Positions 51,114-59,894 of a stretch of 64,000 nt of DNA are shown here, piece by piece (positions within the stretch are counted from its first letter, which is position 1; every line of letters starts with the position of its first letter). The notes under the pieces were generated by a model. That model did no database searches. It saw nothing but the letters and a program-made list of their open reading frames with translations, and was not told where the DNA came from. Origin of the DNA: Prochloron sp965198675 (GTDB lineage: Bacteria; Cyanobacteriota; Cyanobacteriia; Cyanobacteriales; Prochloraceae). The position numbers and the translations under genes were made by a program. Where the stretch lies: NCBI GenBank assembly GCA_965198675.1, contig OZ240666.1, forward strand, positions 3,038,001 through 3,102,000. Reading direction: 5' to 3'.

Positions 51114-51791
51114 TTATTGAAGTAATTGACAAAGAGTTTTAGCGCGTTCGGCGATCGCCCCCCAATTTCTCTCTGCTACTAATGGTTGGGGAAATAATTC
51201 ACCAGACAAACCCACAGCGATCGCCCCTGCTTCGATAAACTCCCTAGCATTCTCTAGGGTAACCCCTCCTGTGGGAATGAGGGGAATTTGACCCAGGGGA
51301 CCTTGGAGATTTTTAATATAACTGGCACCCCCTAAAGCTTGGACGGGAAAAACCTTCACGCAAGTGGCTCCAGCTTGCCAAGCAGTGACTATTTCCGTGG
51401 GGGAAAGGGCACCTGGTATGATGCTAACATTAGCGTTAATGGCAGCGTCAATGAGAGCAGGGTTGACGTGGGGAGAGAAGATAAATTCAGCTCCAGCAGC
51501 GATCGCCTCTCTCAGTTGCTGTTGGGTTAAAATTGTCCCCGTACCGATGGTACAATGGGGTAATTCAGAGCGCAACCGTTGGATGATAGTTGCAGGTTCG
51601 GAGCTGTTCCAAGTAATTTCAATGATCCTCATACTTCCAGCTGCCACTGCACGAGCCATAGCCAAACTTAATTCCAGGGAATAGGAACGAATAACAGCGA
51701 TGGCGCGGTGAAGACGCAGCAATTGTAACCATGACTCAGACTCTAAATTTGTTATCATAGGGGGCTGAATCTTACTCTTTATTATTTCCAT
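51114..51791 (-). CDS. eda: KDPG/KHG aldolase
   Basis: 225 residues, a class I aldolase (TIM barrel) that splits 2-keto-3-deoxy-6-phosphogluconate to pyruvate and glyceraldehyde 3-phosphate, the last step of the Entner-Doudoroff pathway. Catalytic Glu58 is in RIIEITW, the Schiff-base Lys146 in CVKVFP, and the phosphate-binding GG in PTGGVTLEN. The ATG used is the first in frame; residue 12 (MITNLE) is an alternative. It diverges from the DUF445 gene across only 15 bases. Confidence 0.9.
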   Translation of the reverse strand: MEIIKSKIQPPMITNLESESWLQLLRLHRAIAVIRSYSLELSLAMARAVAAGSMRIIEITWNSSEPATIIQRLRSELPHCTIGTGTILTQQQLREAIAAGAEFIFSPHVNPALIDAAINANVSIIPGALSPTEIVTAWQAGATCVKVFPVQALGGASYIKNLQGPLGQIPLIPTGGVTLENAREFIEAGAIAVGLSGELFPQPLVAERNWGAIAERAKTLCQLLQ

Positions 51792-51806
51792 CTTCTATCT
51801 TTGAAA

Positions 51807-53069
51807 ATGCGGTCGTTTTTATCTGATACCTGGATATTATTCATCCCCCCCTTAGCGGGAGCAGTTATTGGCTATTTCACCAACGATTTAGCCATTACCA
51901 TGCTTTTTCGTCCTTATAAAGCCATTTATATCAAAGGATGGAAACTGCCATTTACTCCCGGATTGATTCCCAGGAACCAAGAACGCCTTGCTCAAAGGGT
52001 TGCCGATACGATTATGGGTTCCCTGCTAACCCCTTCAGAACTGCAAAAGCTGGCTGGGCGGTTGTTAGAAACAGAACGAGTCACTGATGCAATTCATTGG
52101 CTGTTGCAGCAAGCTCTCAAGGAAGTACAGGTAGATAGAGAGCAGAAAACCGCCCCAATTTTAGCAGATATTCTCCAGGATTTGTTCAGGGAATCTTTAC
52201 CGCGCCTCCTGCGGGTGGGAGCAAGGCGGTCTGATTTCCTCAAAGAGCCAATCGACCAAGTTTTCGACCGCATTTTACTGGAGTTGCAATTGAGCGAAAC
52301 TCAAGCGCGACAAGTTACGGATTGGTTGTTACAAGTAGTTCTCTCCCCAGATATTTTGCGCCAAGCTATTATCGACTTCCTCACCGATCGCAATATTCAG
52401 TTAATCGATGAAGGCTTGCGGGAAAAGACCAGCGGTACTTACTGGGTGGTAGCCAACTTGTTCGGTGCGAGCAATAGTTTAGTCGGCTTGCGCAGTTTTT
52501 GTCTGACGGAAAAGGAAATGGCTAATGCTCGCTTACAGCAGTTTCTCCTTTCTTTTGAGGTGCGCAACCGCTTACGTCAATGGCTGCAAACTCTCTCTTT
52601 ACAGAATTTGCCCGTCTCTACTTTATCCCAATTACGACAAACAATTCGGGAAACGGTTCGCAATTACATTCAAACTCAGGGAGCAGAATTCATCCAAGAA
52701 TTAGGAGAATCTGTCAATTGGGATAAAATGGCCGTTTTAATTATTAACAGGCTGAAAACATCCACCAGTGTTACCACCTCCCTGGAAACCATTAGCGAAG
52801 AATTGGCTTTAATTTTAGAGCGGCATTTGGAGAAAAATTTAGCTAAAATTGTCGCCTCAGCGATCCCGATTTTGTCCATCGATCAGGTAATTGTCCAGCG
52901 AGTCAAGGCTACCAACCCAGAGGAATTAGAAATGGCAATCCAAGGAATTGTTAAGGATGAATTGCAGGCCATCGTCAATTTAGGTGGCTTTTTGGGTTTT
53001 GTTGTGGGTTTGTGTCAGACTCTGATTCTGTTGTTTCACTTGTTATATAGCGCAGCCCCAATGATTTGA
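51807..53069 (+). CDS. DUF445 family membrane protein
   Basis: 420 residues. N-terminal helix (LFIPPLAGAVIGYFTNDLAITMLFRPY) with the conserved GYFTNxxAxxMLFxPY of DUF445, FTPGLIPRNQERLAQRVA, long amphipathic helices, and a C-terminal membrane helix (LGGFLGFVVGLCQTLILLFHLL). The ATG at 51807 is preferred over the TTG at 51801. The last seven residues (SAAPMI and the one before) are encoded by the left end of a MITE, so the original C-terminus was replaced. Function unknown. Confidence 0.88.
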   Translation: MRSFLSDTWILFIPPLAGAVIGYFTNDLAITMLFRPYKAIYIKGWKLPFTPGLIPRNQERLAQRVADTIMGSLLTPSELQKLAGRLLETERVTDAIHWLLQQALKEVQVDREQKTAPILADILQDLFRESLPRLLRVGARRSDFLKEPIDQVFDRILLELQLSETQARQVTDWLLQVVLSPDILRQAIIDFLTDRNIQLIDEGLREKTSGTYWVVANLFGASNSLVGLRSFCLTEKEMANARLQQFLLSFEVRNRLRQWLQTLSLQNLPVSTLSQLRQTIRETVRNYIQTQGAEFIQELGESVNWDKMAVLIINRLKTSTSVTTSLETISEELALILERHLEKNLAKIVASAIPILSIDQVIVQRVKATNPEELEMAIQGIVKDELQAIVNLGGFLGFVVGLCQTLILLFHLLYSAAPMI

Positions 53070-53199
53070 ACTCTCCGCCCGATACCCCCGCCCTTCAGGC
53101 ACCCCCCGTCACCCCCCGTCACCTCCCGTCACCCCCCTTATCAAGGGGGGATCAAGGGGGGATCTAGCGTTAGGACTTGTACAAATGATTCAGACGCAC
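53050..53199. mobile_element. MITE related to the IS630-like element
   Basis: 150 bases with terminal inverted repeats GCGCAGCCCCAATGATTTGA and the inverse of AGTGCGTCTGAATCATTTGT, flanked by TA on both sides. The ends match those of the IS630-like element at 41185-42369. The interior is C-rich with three CACCYCCCGT units and AAGGGGGGATC repeats, and codes for nothing. Similar single ends precede both gldG copies (about 42893-42917 and 44550-44574). Confidence 0.7.
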
Positions 53200-53318
53200 T
53201 ATAATATAATCTCTATTGTGTCCGTTATATGTCTGGAAAACAAAAGCTGAGTAAACCTCTTTTTTCCTAACACTTTCTCTCCAATCGCCTTCACTCCTTC
53301 TCAGAATGGCAGGAGGAT

Positions 53319-56300
53319 GTGAGTACTGCGTTTACAGAGTTAAAGACACTCTATGAAAGGAAAAAGCCAATCCTAGGGCAACTCAATGAATCCCAGACGG
53401 AGGAAGAAGTAATCCAACCCATCCTCAAAATGCTTGGCTTTGCTTATATTAGCCAAGTCAGGACTCGCAGTCAAGGACAGGTACAACGTCCCGACTACGC
53501 CCTGTTTGCTTCAGATGGGGAGAAAATGGCAGCATTTGCACAGCAACAGAATGAAACAGCATTTTATGGTCGCGCCCTAGCCATCGCTGAAGCAAAATAC
53601 TGGGAACGTCCTCTCAGTCAAGTTTCCAGAAACGATAGTCGGGATATTTTCCACAATCAGAACCCCGGATTTCAGATTGTCAATTACCTCACGGGAACCG
53701 GGGTAGACTGGGGTATTCTCACCAATGGGCGGGAATGGCGACTCTATTATGGTCAAGCATCCTCCAGAGCGAAAGAATTTTACTCTGTGGATTTGGTGCA
53801 GATTCTGGAGTCAGGAGATTTGGAGCAATTCAAGTATTTCTGGCTCTTTTTCCGCCGAGATGGGTTTGTCTCCAATGCTCAAGGTCAGAATTTTCTAAAC
53901 TCAGTAGCATCCGGGAGCATTACCTACGGGAGAACAGTTGAGGGACAATTAAAGCAACTGGTTTTTGAGCAAGTGTTTCCCGATTTGGCAGGGGGGTTTG
54001 TTGCTTATGGGGAAAGATTTGGACAAACCCTGGATGCAAATCAGGTAATGTCGGCGACTTTATCCTTTTTGTACAAGATTTTGTTCTTGCTCTATGCTGA
54101 AGGCAAGAATCTGCTCCCTGTCCATGGGGACTATTTGGATTATAGTTTAAGGTCCATGACTCGGGAGATTGCAACACGGGTGGATAGCTCTCAGGTATTT
54201 AGCCAGACTATGACAGGATGGTACGATCGCCTCCTGGGATTATTCCAAATCATCGATAAGGGGGATCCCTCTTTGCAAGTACCTCGTTACAATGGCGGTT
54301 TGTTCCATTTTGATTTGGATCCAAGCCAAGAAGAAGAATATGCTGAAAACAGGTTTTTGCAGCAATATAAGCTTGCCGATGCAATCTTAGCTCCTGCGTT
54401 AGATAAGCTAACTCGCATTGAAGGGGAAGCTGTGGATTATAGCTTTCTTGGAGTGCGTCAACTGGGTTCCATTTATGAGGGTTTATTGGAATATCGCTTA
54501 GTTATCGACCACAGAGAAGCAGGAGTTGTGCACTTAGAAAGTGATAAGGGGGAACGGAAAGCCACTGGTTCTTATTATACCCCCGATTATATCGTTAAAT
54601 ATATCATCAAAAGAGCCCTGACTCCTATTTTGTCAGAACGGGTGAAACGGTTTCAGGAATTAATAGCCCAAATCAATTCTTGCCGAGATAAGATGAAAGA
54701 TAAGCGCCAGGGAAAGCAAAGTCTACGAGGACTGGAAAAAGAATTAAAGCAACTGGAACCTATTGCCATCTCCACTTTGCTAGATATTCGTATCTGTGAT
54801 CCAGCTATGGGAAGCGGTCATTTTTTAGTAGAAGCAGTGGACTTTCTTACCGATGAAATTGCCAGTATTTTAACAGCTTTTGAAGATAACCCCGTGTTAG
54901 CCATGGTGGAGGAAATTCGCCGAGAAATTAGCCAGAATTTGCAACAGCAAGGTATTGGCATCGCCCCAGAAGTATTGACAGATGAAGACTTATTGCATCG
55001 AGTGGTGATGAAACGCTGTATTTATGGGGTTGACCTGAATAAAATGGCAGTAGAATTAGCCAAAGTGAGTCTCTGGTTGCATGGCTTTACCATTGGCGCT
55101 CCCCTGAGTTTTTTAGACCATCACTTGCGCTGGGGAAACTCCCTAGTTGGAGTGAGAGCCAAAGAAGCAGAAGCTGCCATGAGTCAGGAAGAAAGCGGTC
55201 AATTTCTGTTATTAACCGGACCATTTGTGGGGTTATTGCAAGCAGCGGAAATCATGCGGGGCATAAGTACCCTCAGCGATACCACCTTTGCAGAAGTAGA
55301 ACAAAGCGAACGACTGTTTCGGGAGTTTGACTTGTGTGCCAAACCTTATAAGCAACTCTTGAATATCTATGTAGCTCAATATTTTGGCATTAAAGGTGCC
55401 CAACAATTCCTGCGGGTTCATGGAACAGACGGGATTAATTTTAGGGGAAAGAAGCTAAAAAAAGCCGATGCAGCAGTGTGGAATGCAGCCCTGAAACTAG
55501 GTGAAGCAAAACGCCTCTTTCATTGGGATTTGGAGTTTCCAGAGGTGTTTATCGATTTGGAAAATGCTTCCTGGAAAGATAATCCGGGATTTGATGCAGT
55601 TGTGGGAAATCCCCCCTATGTACGACAAGAAGGATTGAAAGCATTAAAACCCTTCTTGAAAGCTGCATACCAATCCTATCACGGTGTGACTGACCTTTAC
55701 ACTTATTTTTACGAGCAAGGTTTGAACATCCTCAAAAAGGGCGGTTACCTATCTTATATTGTCACCAATAAATGGCTCCGTGCAGGCTATGGCCAACCTC
55801 TCCGGCAGTTTTTTGCTACCCACAGTGTCTTCTCGGAAATTGTGGATTTCGGGGATGCTCCTATTTTCCCCGAAGCAGATACCTTTCCCTGTATTGTAGT
55901 TCTGCGTAAAGGAGAAACAAAACAGCAAAAATCTTCCGTCCGGATCTGTGTTCCCAAGGAAAAGTTACCGGAAATTGACCTCTATAAATTGTACACGGAG
56001 GAAGGTTATGATGTCCCTTGGTCTCGCTTTAATGCTGATGCTTGGAGTTTGGAACCTCCAGAAGTACAGGCTTTGATGGAGAAAATTCATCAAACTGGCA
56101 TTCCCCTGAAACAGTTAGATAATCTTAAACCTTGGTATGGAATCAAAACAGGTTTCAATCAAGGGTTCCTCATTGAGGAAGAACTGAAAAATAAGTTAGT
56201 GCGAGAAGATGGAAAATCTGCTCAAATCATTAAACCCTATCTACGAGGTCAAGATATCAAGCGATGGAGTCCAGATTGGGACAATCGCTGGATAATTCTC

Positions 56301-57140
56301 CTCAAATCTAGCAGAAACTATAATTGGTCTTGGAGTCAAGAAGATACGACCGAATCAGCAGAAGCAATTTTCGCCGCTGAATTTCCATCTATCTATAGAC
56401 ATCTCAAGCCTTTTCAGGATAAATTGTGTCAAAGAAAGAATAAGGGGAAGTATTGGTGGGAATTGAACAGTTGTTCCTATTACAGTCTTTTTGAAGCCAG
56501 CAAAATTATCTATCAAGATATTCAAACTTTACCCCGGTATTGTTGGGATGATTCGGGTTTATATGGAAATGACACAACCTTCATTCTTTCCCCAGGAGAT
56601 AGCTGTTTGTTACCCTGGCTCAATTCTCCCCTGATCTGGTGGTATAGCCATCGCATTTTCTCCAAAAGCCTCTCCGGCTCCATTCGCCCCAAGGGTTTTC
56701 AGTTTGAAACCCTACCCATCGCACCCCCAACAGATGAAATCCGGGAACAAGTAGAACCGAAAGTGAGCCGTTTAATCCAACTGACCAAGAGCAATCAACA
56801 AAATTATCGAGATGTGTTGGAATGGATATGCTCCCGGTTTAAAATCAAAAAGCTGGGCCAAAAATTAGAACGGTTTGCTGACCTAAGTCAAGAGGAATTT
56901 CTGGATGAGGTGAGACGACGCATACCGAAAACCGGGAAAAAAAGCCATTCCTTGGGAGTGCAAGACCAAAAAGAAGCCAAGGAAATGTACAATGAATATG
57001 GATTACAAATTCAGAGGAGCAAACAGGAAATCCTCCAGTTAGAACATCAGGTAGCAGACTTGGTAAATCTATCTTATGGCTTAACCCCAGCAGAATTGCA
57101 GCTCATGTGGCAAACAGCACCCCCAAAAATGCCAATCTAG
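53319..57140 (+). CDS. Type IIG restriction-modification enzyme (Eco57I-like)
   Basis: 1273 residues in one chain. An N-terminal PD-(D/E)XK nuclease (RPDYALFA about 58, AIAEAKYW about 89) is followed by a helical connector, TGSYYTPDYIVKYI (about 412), the N6-adenine methyltransferase core with motif I DPAMGSGHFL (about 494) and motif IV NPPY (about 765), and a C-terminal target-recognition region (YLRGQDIKRW, IYQDIQT, SIRPKGFQFE). Such enzymes both cut and methylate, so no partner gene is needed. The start is a GTG; AGGAGG lies only two bases before it, so the true start is not certain. No other defence gene is adjacent. Confidence 0.88.
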   Translation: MSTAFTELKTLYERKKPILGQLNESQTEEEVIQPILKMLGFAYISQVRTRSQGQVQRPDYALFASDGEKMAAFAQQQNETAFYGRALAIAEAKYWERPLSQVSRNDSRDIFHNQNPGFQIVNYLTGTGVDWGILTNGREWRLYYGQASSRAKEFYSVDLVQILESGDLEQFKYFWLFFRRDGFVSNAQGQNFLNSVASGSITYGRTVEGQLKQLVFEQVFPDLAGGFVAYGERFGQTLDANQVMSATLSFLYKILFLLYAEGKNLLPVHGDYLDYSLRSMTREIATRVDSSQVFSQTMTGWYDRLLGLFQIIDKGDPSLQVPRYNGGLFHFDLDPSQEEEYAENRFLQQYKLADAILAPALDKLTRIEGEAVDYSFLGVRQLGSIYEGLLEYRLVIDHREAGVVHLESDKGERKATGSYYTPDYIVKYIIKRALTPILSERVKRFQELIAQINSCRDKMKDKRQGKQSLRGLEKELKQLEPIAISTLLDIRICDPAMGSGHFLVEAVDFLTDEIASILTAFEDNPVLAMVEEIRREISQNLQQQGIGIAPEVLTDEDLLHRVVMKRCIYGVDLNKMAVELAKVSLWLHGFTIGAPLSFLDHHLRWGNSLVGVRAKEAEAAMSQEESGQFLLLTGPFVGLLQAAEIMRGISTLSDTTFAEVEQSERLFREFDLCAKPYKQLLNIYVAQYFGIKGAQQFLRVHGTDGINFRGKKLKKADAAVWNAALKLGEAKRLFHWDLEFPEVFIDLENASWKDNPGFDAVVGNPPYVRQEGLKALKPFLKAAYQSYHGVTDLYTYFYEQGLNILKKGGYLSYIVTNKWLRAGYGQPLRQFFATHSVFSEIVDFGDAPIFPEADTFPCIVVLRKGETKQQKSSVRICVPKEKLPEIDLYKLYTEEGYDVPWSRFNADAWSLEPPEVQALMEKIHQTGIPLKQLDNLKPWYGIKTGFNQGFLIEEELKNKLVREDGKSAQIIKPYLRGQDIKRWSPDWDNRWIILLKSSRNYNWSWSQEDTTESAEAIFAAEFPSIYRHLKPFQDKLCQRKNKGKYWWELNSCSYYSLFEASKIIYQDIQTLPRYCWDDSGLYGNDTTFILSPGDSCLLPWLNSPLIWWYSHRIFSKSLSGSIRPKGFQFETLPIAPPTDEIREQVEPKVSRLIQLTKSNQQNYRDVLEWICSRFKIKKLGQKLERFADLSQEEFLDEVRRRIPKTGKKSHSLGVQDQKEAKEMYNEYGLQIQRSKQEILQLEHQVADLVNLSYGLTPAELQLMWQTAPPKMPI

Positions 57141-57191
57141 ACGTGGCTTCTTATAATATAATCTCTTTTGAGATATCTTAAGTTAGAAATT

Positions 57192-57407
57192 ATGGCAGGG
57201 AAAATAAAAAAAGGCTCCTTAGTTAGGGCAGTACGGGAAAAACTAGAAAATAGCCTAGAGGCGACAGCGAGCGATTCTCGCTTCCCCTCCTATATCTTTG
57301 ACAGTAAGGGGGAAATTGTGGAGTTGAAGGAGGAATACGCTCTGGTTAAATTCTACGTGCCGACCCCGAACATTTGGTTCCGCATCGACCAATTGGAACT
57401 AGTTTGA
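57192..57407 (+). CDS. ndhO: NAD(P)H-quinone oxidoreductase subunit O
   Basis: 71 residues: MAGKIKKGSLVRAVREKLEN, SDSRFPSYIF, and the C-terminal VPTPNIWFRIDQLE match cyanobacterial and chloroplast NdhO. It is a small peripheral subunit of the photosynthetic NDH-1 complex on the thylakoid membrane, involved in cyclic electron flow. The ATG at 57192 is chosen by homology; the earlier ATG at 57168 translates leader. Confidence 0.92.
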   Translation: MAGKIKKGSLVRAVREKLENSLEATASDSRFPSYIFDSKGEIVELKEEYALVKFYVPTPNIWFRIDQLELV

Positions 57408-57504
57408 CGGAAAATATGAATTTTTGTTAAATTTTGGGGATTTTGTAAAATTTGCTACAAAATTTAGATAATATATGAGTATAGGCAAATTGGAGGGAAG
57501 GTAA

Positions 57505-57705
57505 ATGTCTACTCAACAACAAGCTCGCGCTTTGATGATGCGCCACCATCAAACAATCAAGAATCGCCAACAATCCATGCTCAATCGTACAGCAGCAGAA
57601 ATTGGTCTCGATGTGGACCAGAGCGGATACTGGAGCGTTATTCAAGGTAAGCCACATTCCACCTTCCGCAAAACCTACGATCGCAGCCATGTCTCTTTAA
57701 GTTAG
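57505..57705 (+). CDS. Small conserved cyanobacterial protein
   Basis: 66 residues, basic: MSTQQQARALMMRHHQTIKN, RQQSMLNRTAAEIGL, WSVIQGKPHSTFRKTYDRS. I recognise the RHHxxIKNRQQSML and IQGKPH pattern as a small protein family restricted to cyanobacteria, of unknown function. GGAGGGAAGG precedes the ATG and a strong terminator follows, which supports real expression. A frame on the opposite strand is a shadow. Confidence 0.8.
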   Translation: MSTQQQARALMMRHHQTIKNRQQSMLNRTAAEIGLDVDQSGYWSVIQGKPHSTFRKTYDRSHVSLS

Positions 57706-57741
57706 TGCAGTAACCAGTTATTGACAGATAAACCACAGTTG

Positions 57742-57768
57742 GGTATTCATCCTGAATACCTTTTTTTT
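57742..57768 (+). terminator. Rho-independent terminator
   Basis: GGTATTC and GAATACC form a seven-pair stem with a five-base loop, followed directly by eight T. It lies 36 bases after the stop of the small gene. Confidence 0.9.
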
Positions 57769-57828
57769 GTGCTATAAGAGTACTTATAGGGGGAAAATTA
57801 TTTTTTACGAACCCGACAACCTTACTGG

Positions 57829-58317
57829 ATGGATAATCCCCGTCAACTTGCTTTAATTGCTCTGAGGGAAATTTATCACAAGGGGGCTTATACCAATATT
57901 GCCCTCGATCCCATTTTGCGCCCAGCTAAAATCAGCAATCTCCACCGAGGTTTAACTTGCGAATTAGTCTATGGTATAGTGCGCCGCCAGCGCTCCCTCG
58001 ATGGGATAATTGGTTGGGTAAAAAGAAAGCTGCCCATCATCCTCCAGATCGGCTTATACCAACTGCGCTATCTCAACCAAATTCTCGATTCCGCCGCTGT
58101 GAATAGTAGCGTGGAACTGACTAAAGAAAACGGGTATCCCAAACTGGGGGGTGTGGTTAATGGTATCTTGAGAGCATACTGGATAGTAAAAATCTGGCTC
58201 GAACGTCTTGGTGCGGAACAAAGCAATCGCCTCTTTGCTCACTTCAACGAAACTCCCAAGATTGACTTGCGAGTAAATACCCACCAGCAGCAAATAGATA
58301 GTTTTTTTTATGGTTAA
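57829..58317 (+). pseudogene. rsmB: Truncated rsmB (16S rRNA m5C967 methyltransferase), NusB-like part only
   Basis: 162 residues instead of about 450. The NusB-like RNA-binding domain is clear: NPRQLALIALREIYHKGAYTN (in part), RGLTCELVYGIVRRQRSLD, YQLRYLNQILDSAAVNSSVELTK. After GVVNGILR about 25 residues are missing, then WIVKIWLERLGAEQ and IDLRVN continue the family pattern until the frame ends at FFYG. The whole SAM-dependent methyltransferase domain is absent. It could have a functional full-length counterpart elsewhere in the genome. Confidence 0.8.
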
Positions 58318-58338
58318 GTTAACAAAAGGACTATAAGT

Positions 58339-58764
58339 ATGGATAACCAGAGCAAAATCAAAGCATTATTCAAAATTCTCATCGGTGTTGCCTGGATCGA
58401 CGGCATCATTCAACCAGAAGAAAGGGTATATTTGCATCGGATGGCCAAAAATAAGGAGATTGCCCAAGACCCAGAAATTAAATCTTTGTTGACGGAAGTT
58501 AAGCAAGTTAGTTCTCAAGAATGTTATGATTGGCTGGAAAGCTATTTAGGAAATAATCCTACTGGTGAAGATTATGAGGAACTATTCAATGCGATCGGCG
58601 CCCTGATCTACAGCGATGGTGTGGTGGATACCGAGGAAGCAAAACTACTGCACCGTTTGCAGTTTCTCGATCCTGCTCATAAACTTCTCCCTTGGGGTTT
58701 AGATAAAGTTCTCAAAGAGATTCAAAAGCTCTATCGACTGGCAATTAAGGAAGAAACAATTTAG
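58339..58764 (+). CDS. TerB-like protein
   Basis: 141 residues, all-helical. Two copies of the TerB-type acidic motif are visible: GVAWIDGIIQPEERVYL and GALIYSDGVVDTEEAKLL, which in TerB proteins bind metal ions. Cyanobacterial relatives are annotated as tellurite-resistance TerB family without tested function. It stands alone behind the rsmB remnant. Confidence 0.8.
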   Translation: MDNQSKIKALFKILIGVAWIDGIIQPEERVYLHRMAKNKEIAQDPEIKSLLTEVKQVSSQECYDWLESYLGNNPTGEDYEELFNAIGALIYSDGVVDTEEAKLLHRLQFLDPAHKLLPWGLDKVLKEIQKLYRLAIKEETI

Positions 58765-58840
58765 GGAATATTATTGGTTATGAGCGATGGAGGTAATAAT
58801 TGAATATAATTAACTTGACTTTATTATGTGAATTATTGCC

Positions 58841-59107
58841 TCAATACACCTCGTCATGGCTGCCAATATCTAAAAACACAGCCTTTTCATCTTCTGTAAA
58901 GTAAAAGAGTATTCTCTCGTCATAATCCACGCTAAAACTCCACAGATCCTTGAGCTTTCCAGACAGTTTATGAGTTTTTAAACTCAGAGCAAATGGGTCC
59001 ATCGTAAATTTTTCTAATTTCTGCCAAAATCTTTTCTCCAAATCTACATTACCTTTGATACGCTTTTTGAAAGCTCGCTTGAACGATGAACTGAAACTGA
59101 CTTCCAC
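58841..59107 (-). CDS. RelE/ParE-family toxin (mRNA interferase-like)
   Basis: 88 residues with the RelE-like fold: FSSSFKRAFKKRIKGN, HKLSGKLKDLWSFSVDYDERILFYF, and the C-terminal FLDIGSHDEVY, as in YafQ/YoeB/HigB-like toxins. It follows its antitoxin by two bases, so the order is antitoxin then toxin. Expected action is ribosome-dependent mRNA cleavage (family knowledge). Confidence 0.88.
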   Translation of the reverse strand: MEVSFSSSFKRAFKKRIKGNVDLEKRFWQKLEKFTMDPFALSLKTHKLSGKLKDLWSFSVDYDERILFYFTEDEKAVFLDIGSHDEVY

Positions 59108-59109
59108 TG

Positions 59110-59316
59110 TTATTCCTCTATTAGTTGTCTTAGCTCATCAATATGGTCGGAAAACTTCAAATCTCCCTTTTGTTGCTCGATTTGTGCTGACTTTAAATTC
59201 TCAAATATCTGGTCACGCCGTTCTTCGCGCTTCCAATGGTTAATCAGCAGTTGAATTTCCTGCTTTTCTTCAGGAGAGAGACTTTTGACGGCTTCGATTA
59301 TATCACTGAAAGTCAT
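59110..59316 (-). CDS. Antitoxin of the RelE-like pair
   Basis: 68 residues. VKSLSPEEKQEIQLLINHWKRE is a helix typical of short cyanobacterial antitoxins, followed by acidic C-terminal helices that would bind the toxin. It directly precedes the RelE-like toxin on the same strand. Confidence 0.8.
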   Translation of the reverse strand: MTFSDIIEAVKSLSPEEKQEIQLLINHWKREERRDQIFENLKSAQIEQQKGDLKFSDHIDELRQLIEE

Positions 59317-59334
59317 AGCTAAGAAAACCTATAA

Positions 59335-59589
59335 TTATGCGTAAAATGTAGATCCTAGAGTGTCATCTAGGGGCAGTAGTTCTTCATCCACATCAGGAAA
59401 ATCCTCTGTGATTTCTTCCAATGTAGTCAGCAGGGAAAGGAGAGAACCGGGGCGAATGGGTTCGATAATTAATCGATTTCCTTGTTTGAGTAACAACACT
59501 TCTGTACTGGATAGAGCAAATTCATGGGGAATTGTTAGGATTTGATTTTGTCCATTGAGTAAGAGAGAAACATGGCATGAGTTTGGCAT
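59335..59589 (-). CDS. VapB/AbrB-type antitoxin, partner missing
   Basis: 84 residues from MPNSCHVSLLLNGQNQILTI. The N-terminal swapped-hairpin AbrB/MazE DNA-binding fold (NGQNQILTIPHEFALSS, EVLLLKQGNRLIIEPI) is intact, and the acidic tail LEEITEDFPDVDEELLPLDD is the toxin-binding part of VapB antitoxins. A VapC gene would be expected directly downstream; instead the RelE-type pair is found. The frame before residue 1 translates upstream sequence. Confidence 0.75.
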   Translation of the reverse strand: MPNSCHVSLLLNGQNQILTIPHEFALSSTEVLLLKQGNRLIIEPIRPGSLLSLLTTLEEITEDFPDVDEELLPLDDTLGSTFYA

Positions 59590-59639
59590 AAAGCAATTTC
59601 CTTGAAATCCTATTACCGTTGTCACTAATGTAGCGCATA

Positions 59640-59862
59640 TCACTCCTCACTCAAAATTGAATCCAAAGCCTCTGGGGTTAGTTCTCGTGCCTGAGCATTC
59701 CGGCTAATCTCACTCATCGCGAATTCTAACGGTCTTTTGCTTCCAGCCGTAGGTTGGGTTGAGGTACGAAACCCAACACCTGTAACACAAATGCTTCCAA
59801 CTTACGACGCTGTTCTTCGGAAACTGTCTCAAAGATACGAGCAGCTTCAGCATTAACGCAAA
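59640..59862 (-). pseudogene. Small antitoxin-like gene cut by interspersed repeats
   Basis: Minus-strand frames read VNAEAARIFETVSEEQRRKLEAFV and, in another frame, MSEISRNAQARELTPEALDSILSEE, a pattern of short cyanobacterial antitoxins. Between the halves lies the repeat GTAGGTTGGGTTGAGGTACG with AAACCCAAC. The start side is replaced by CACTGGT repeats. Confidence 0.6.
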
Positions 59863-59864
59863 TG

Positions 59865-59890
59865 ATAACTGGTCACTGGTCACTGGTCAC
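59865..59890. repeat. Heptamer array (CACTGGT)n
   Basis: AACTGGTCACTGGTCACTGG, three to four direct heptamers; same family as the arrays at 29812, 32668 and 63658. Confidence 0.65.
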
Positions 59891-59894
59891 TGTT

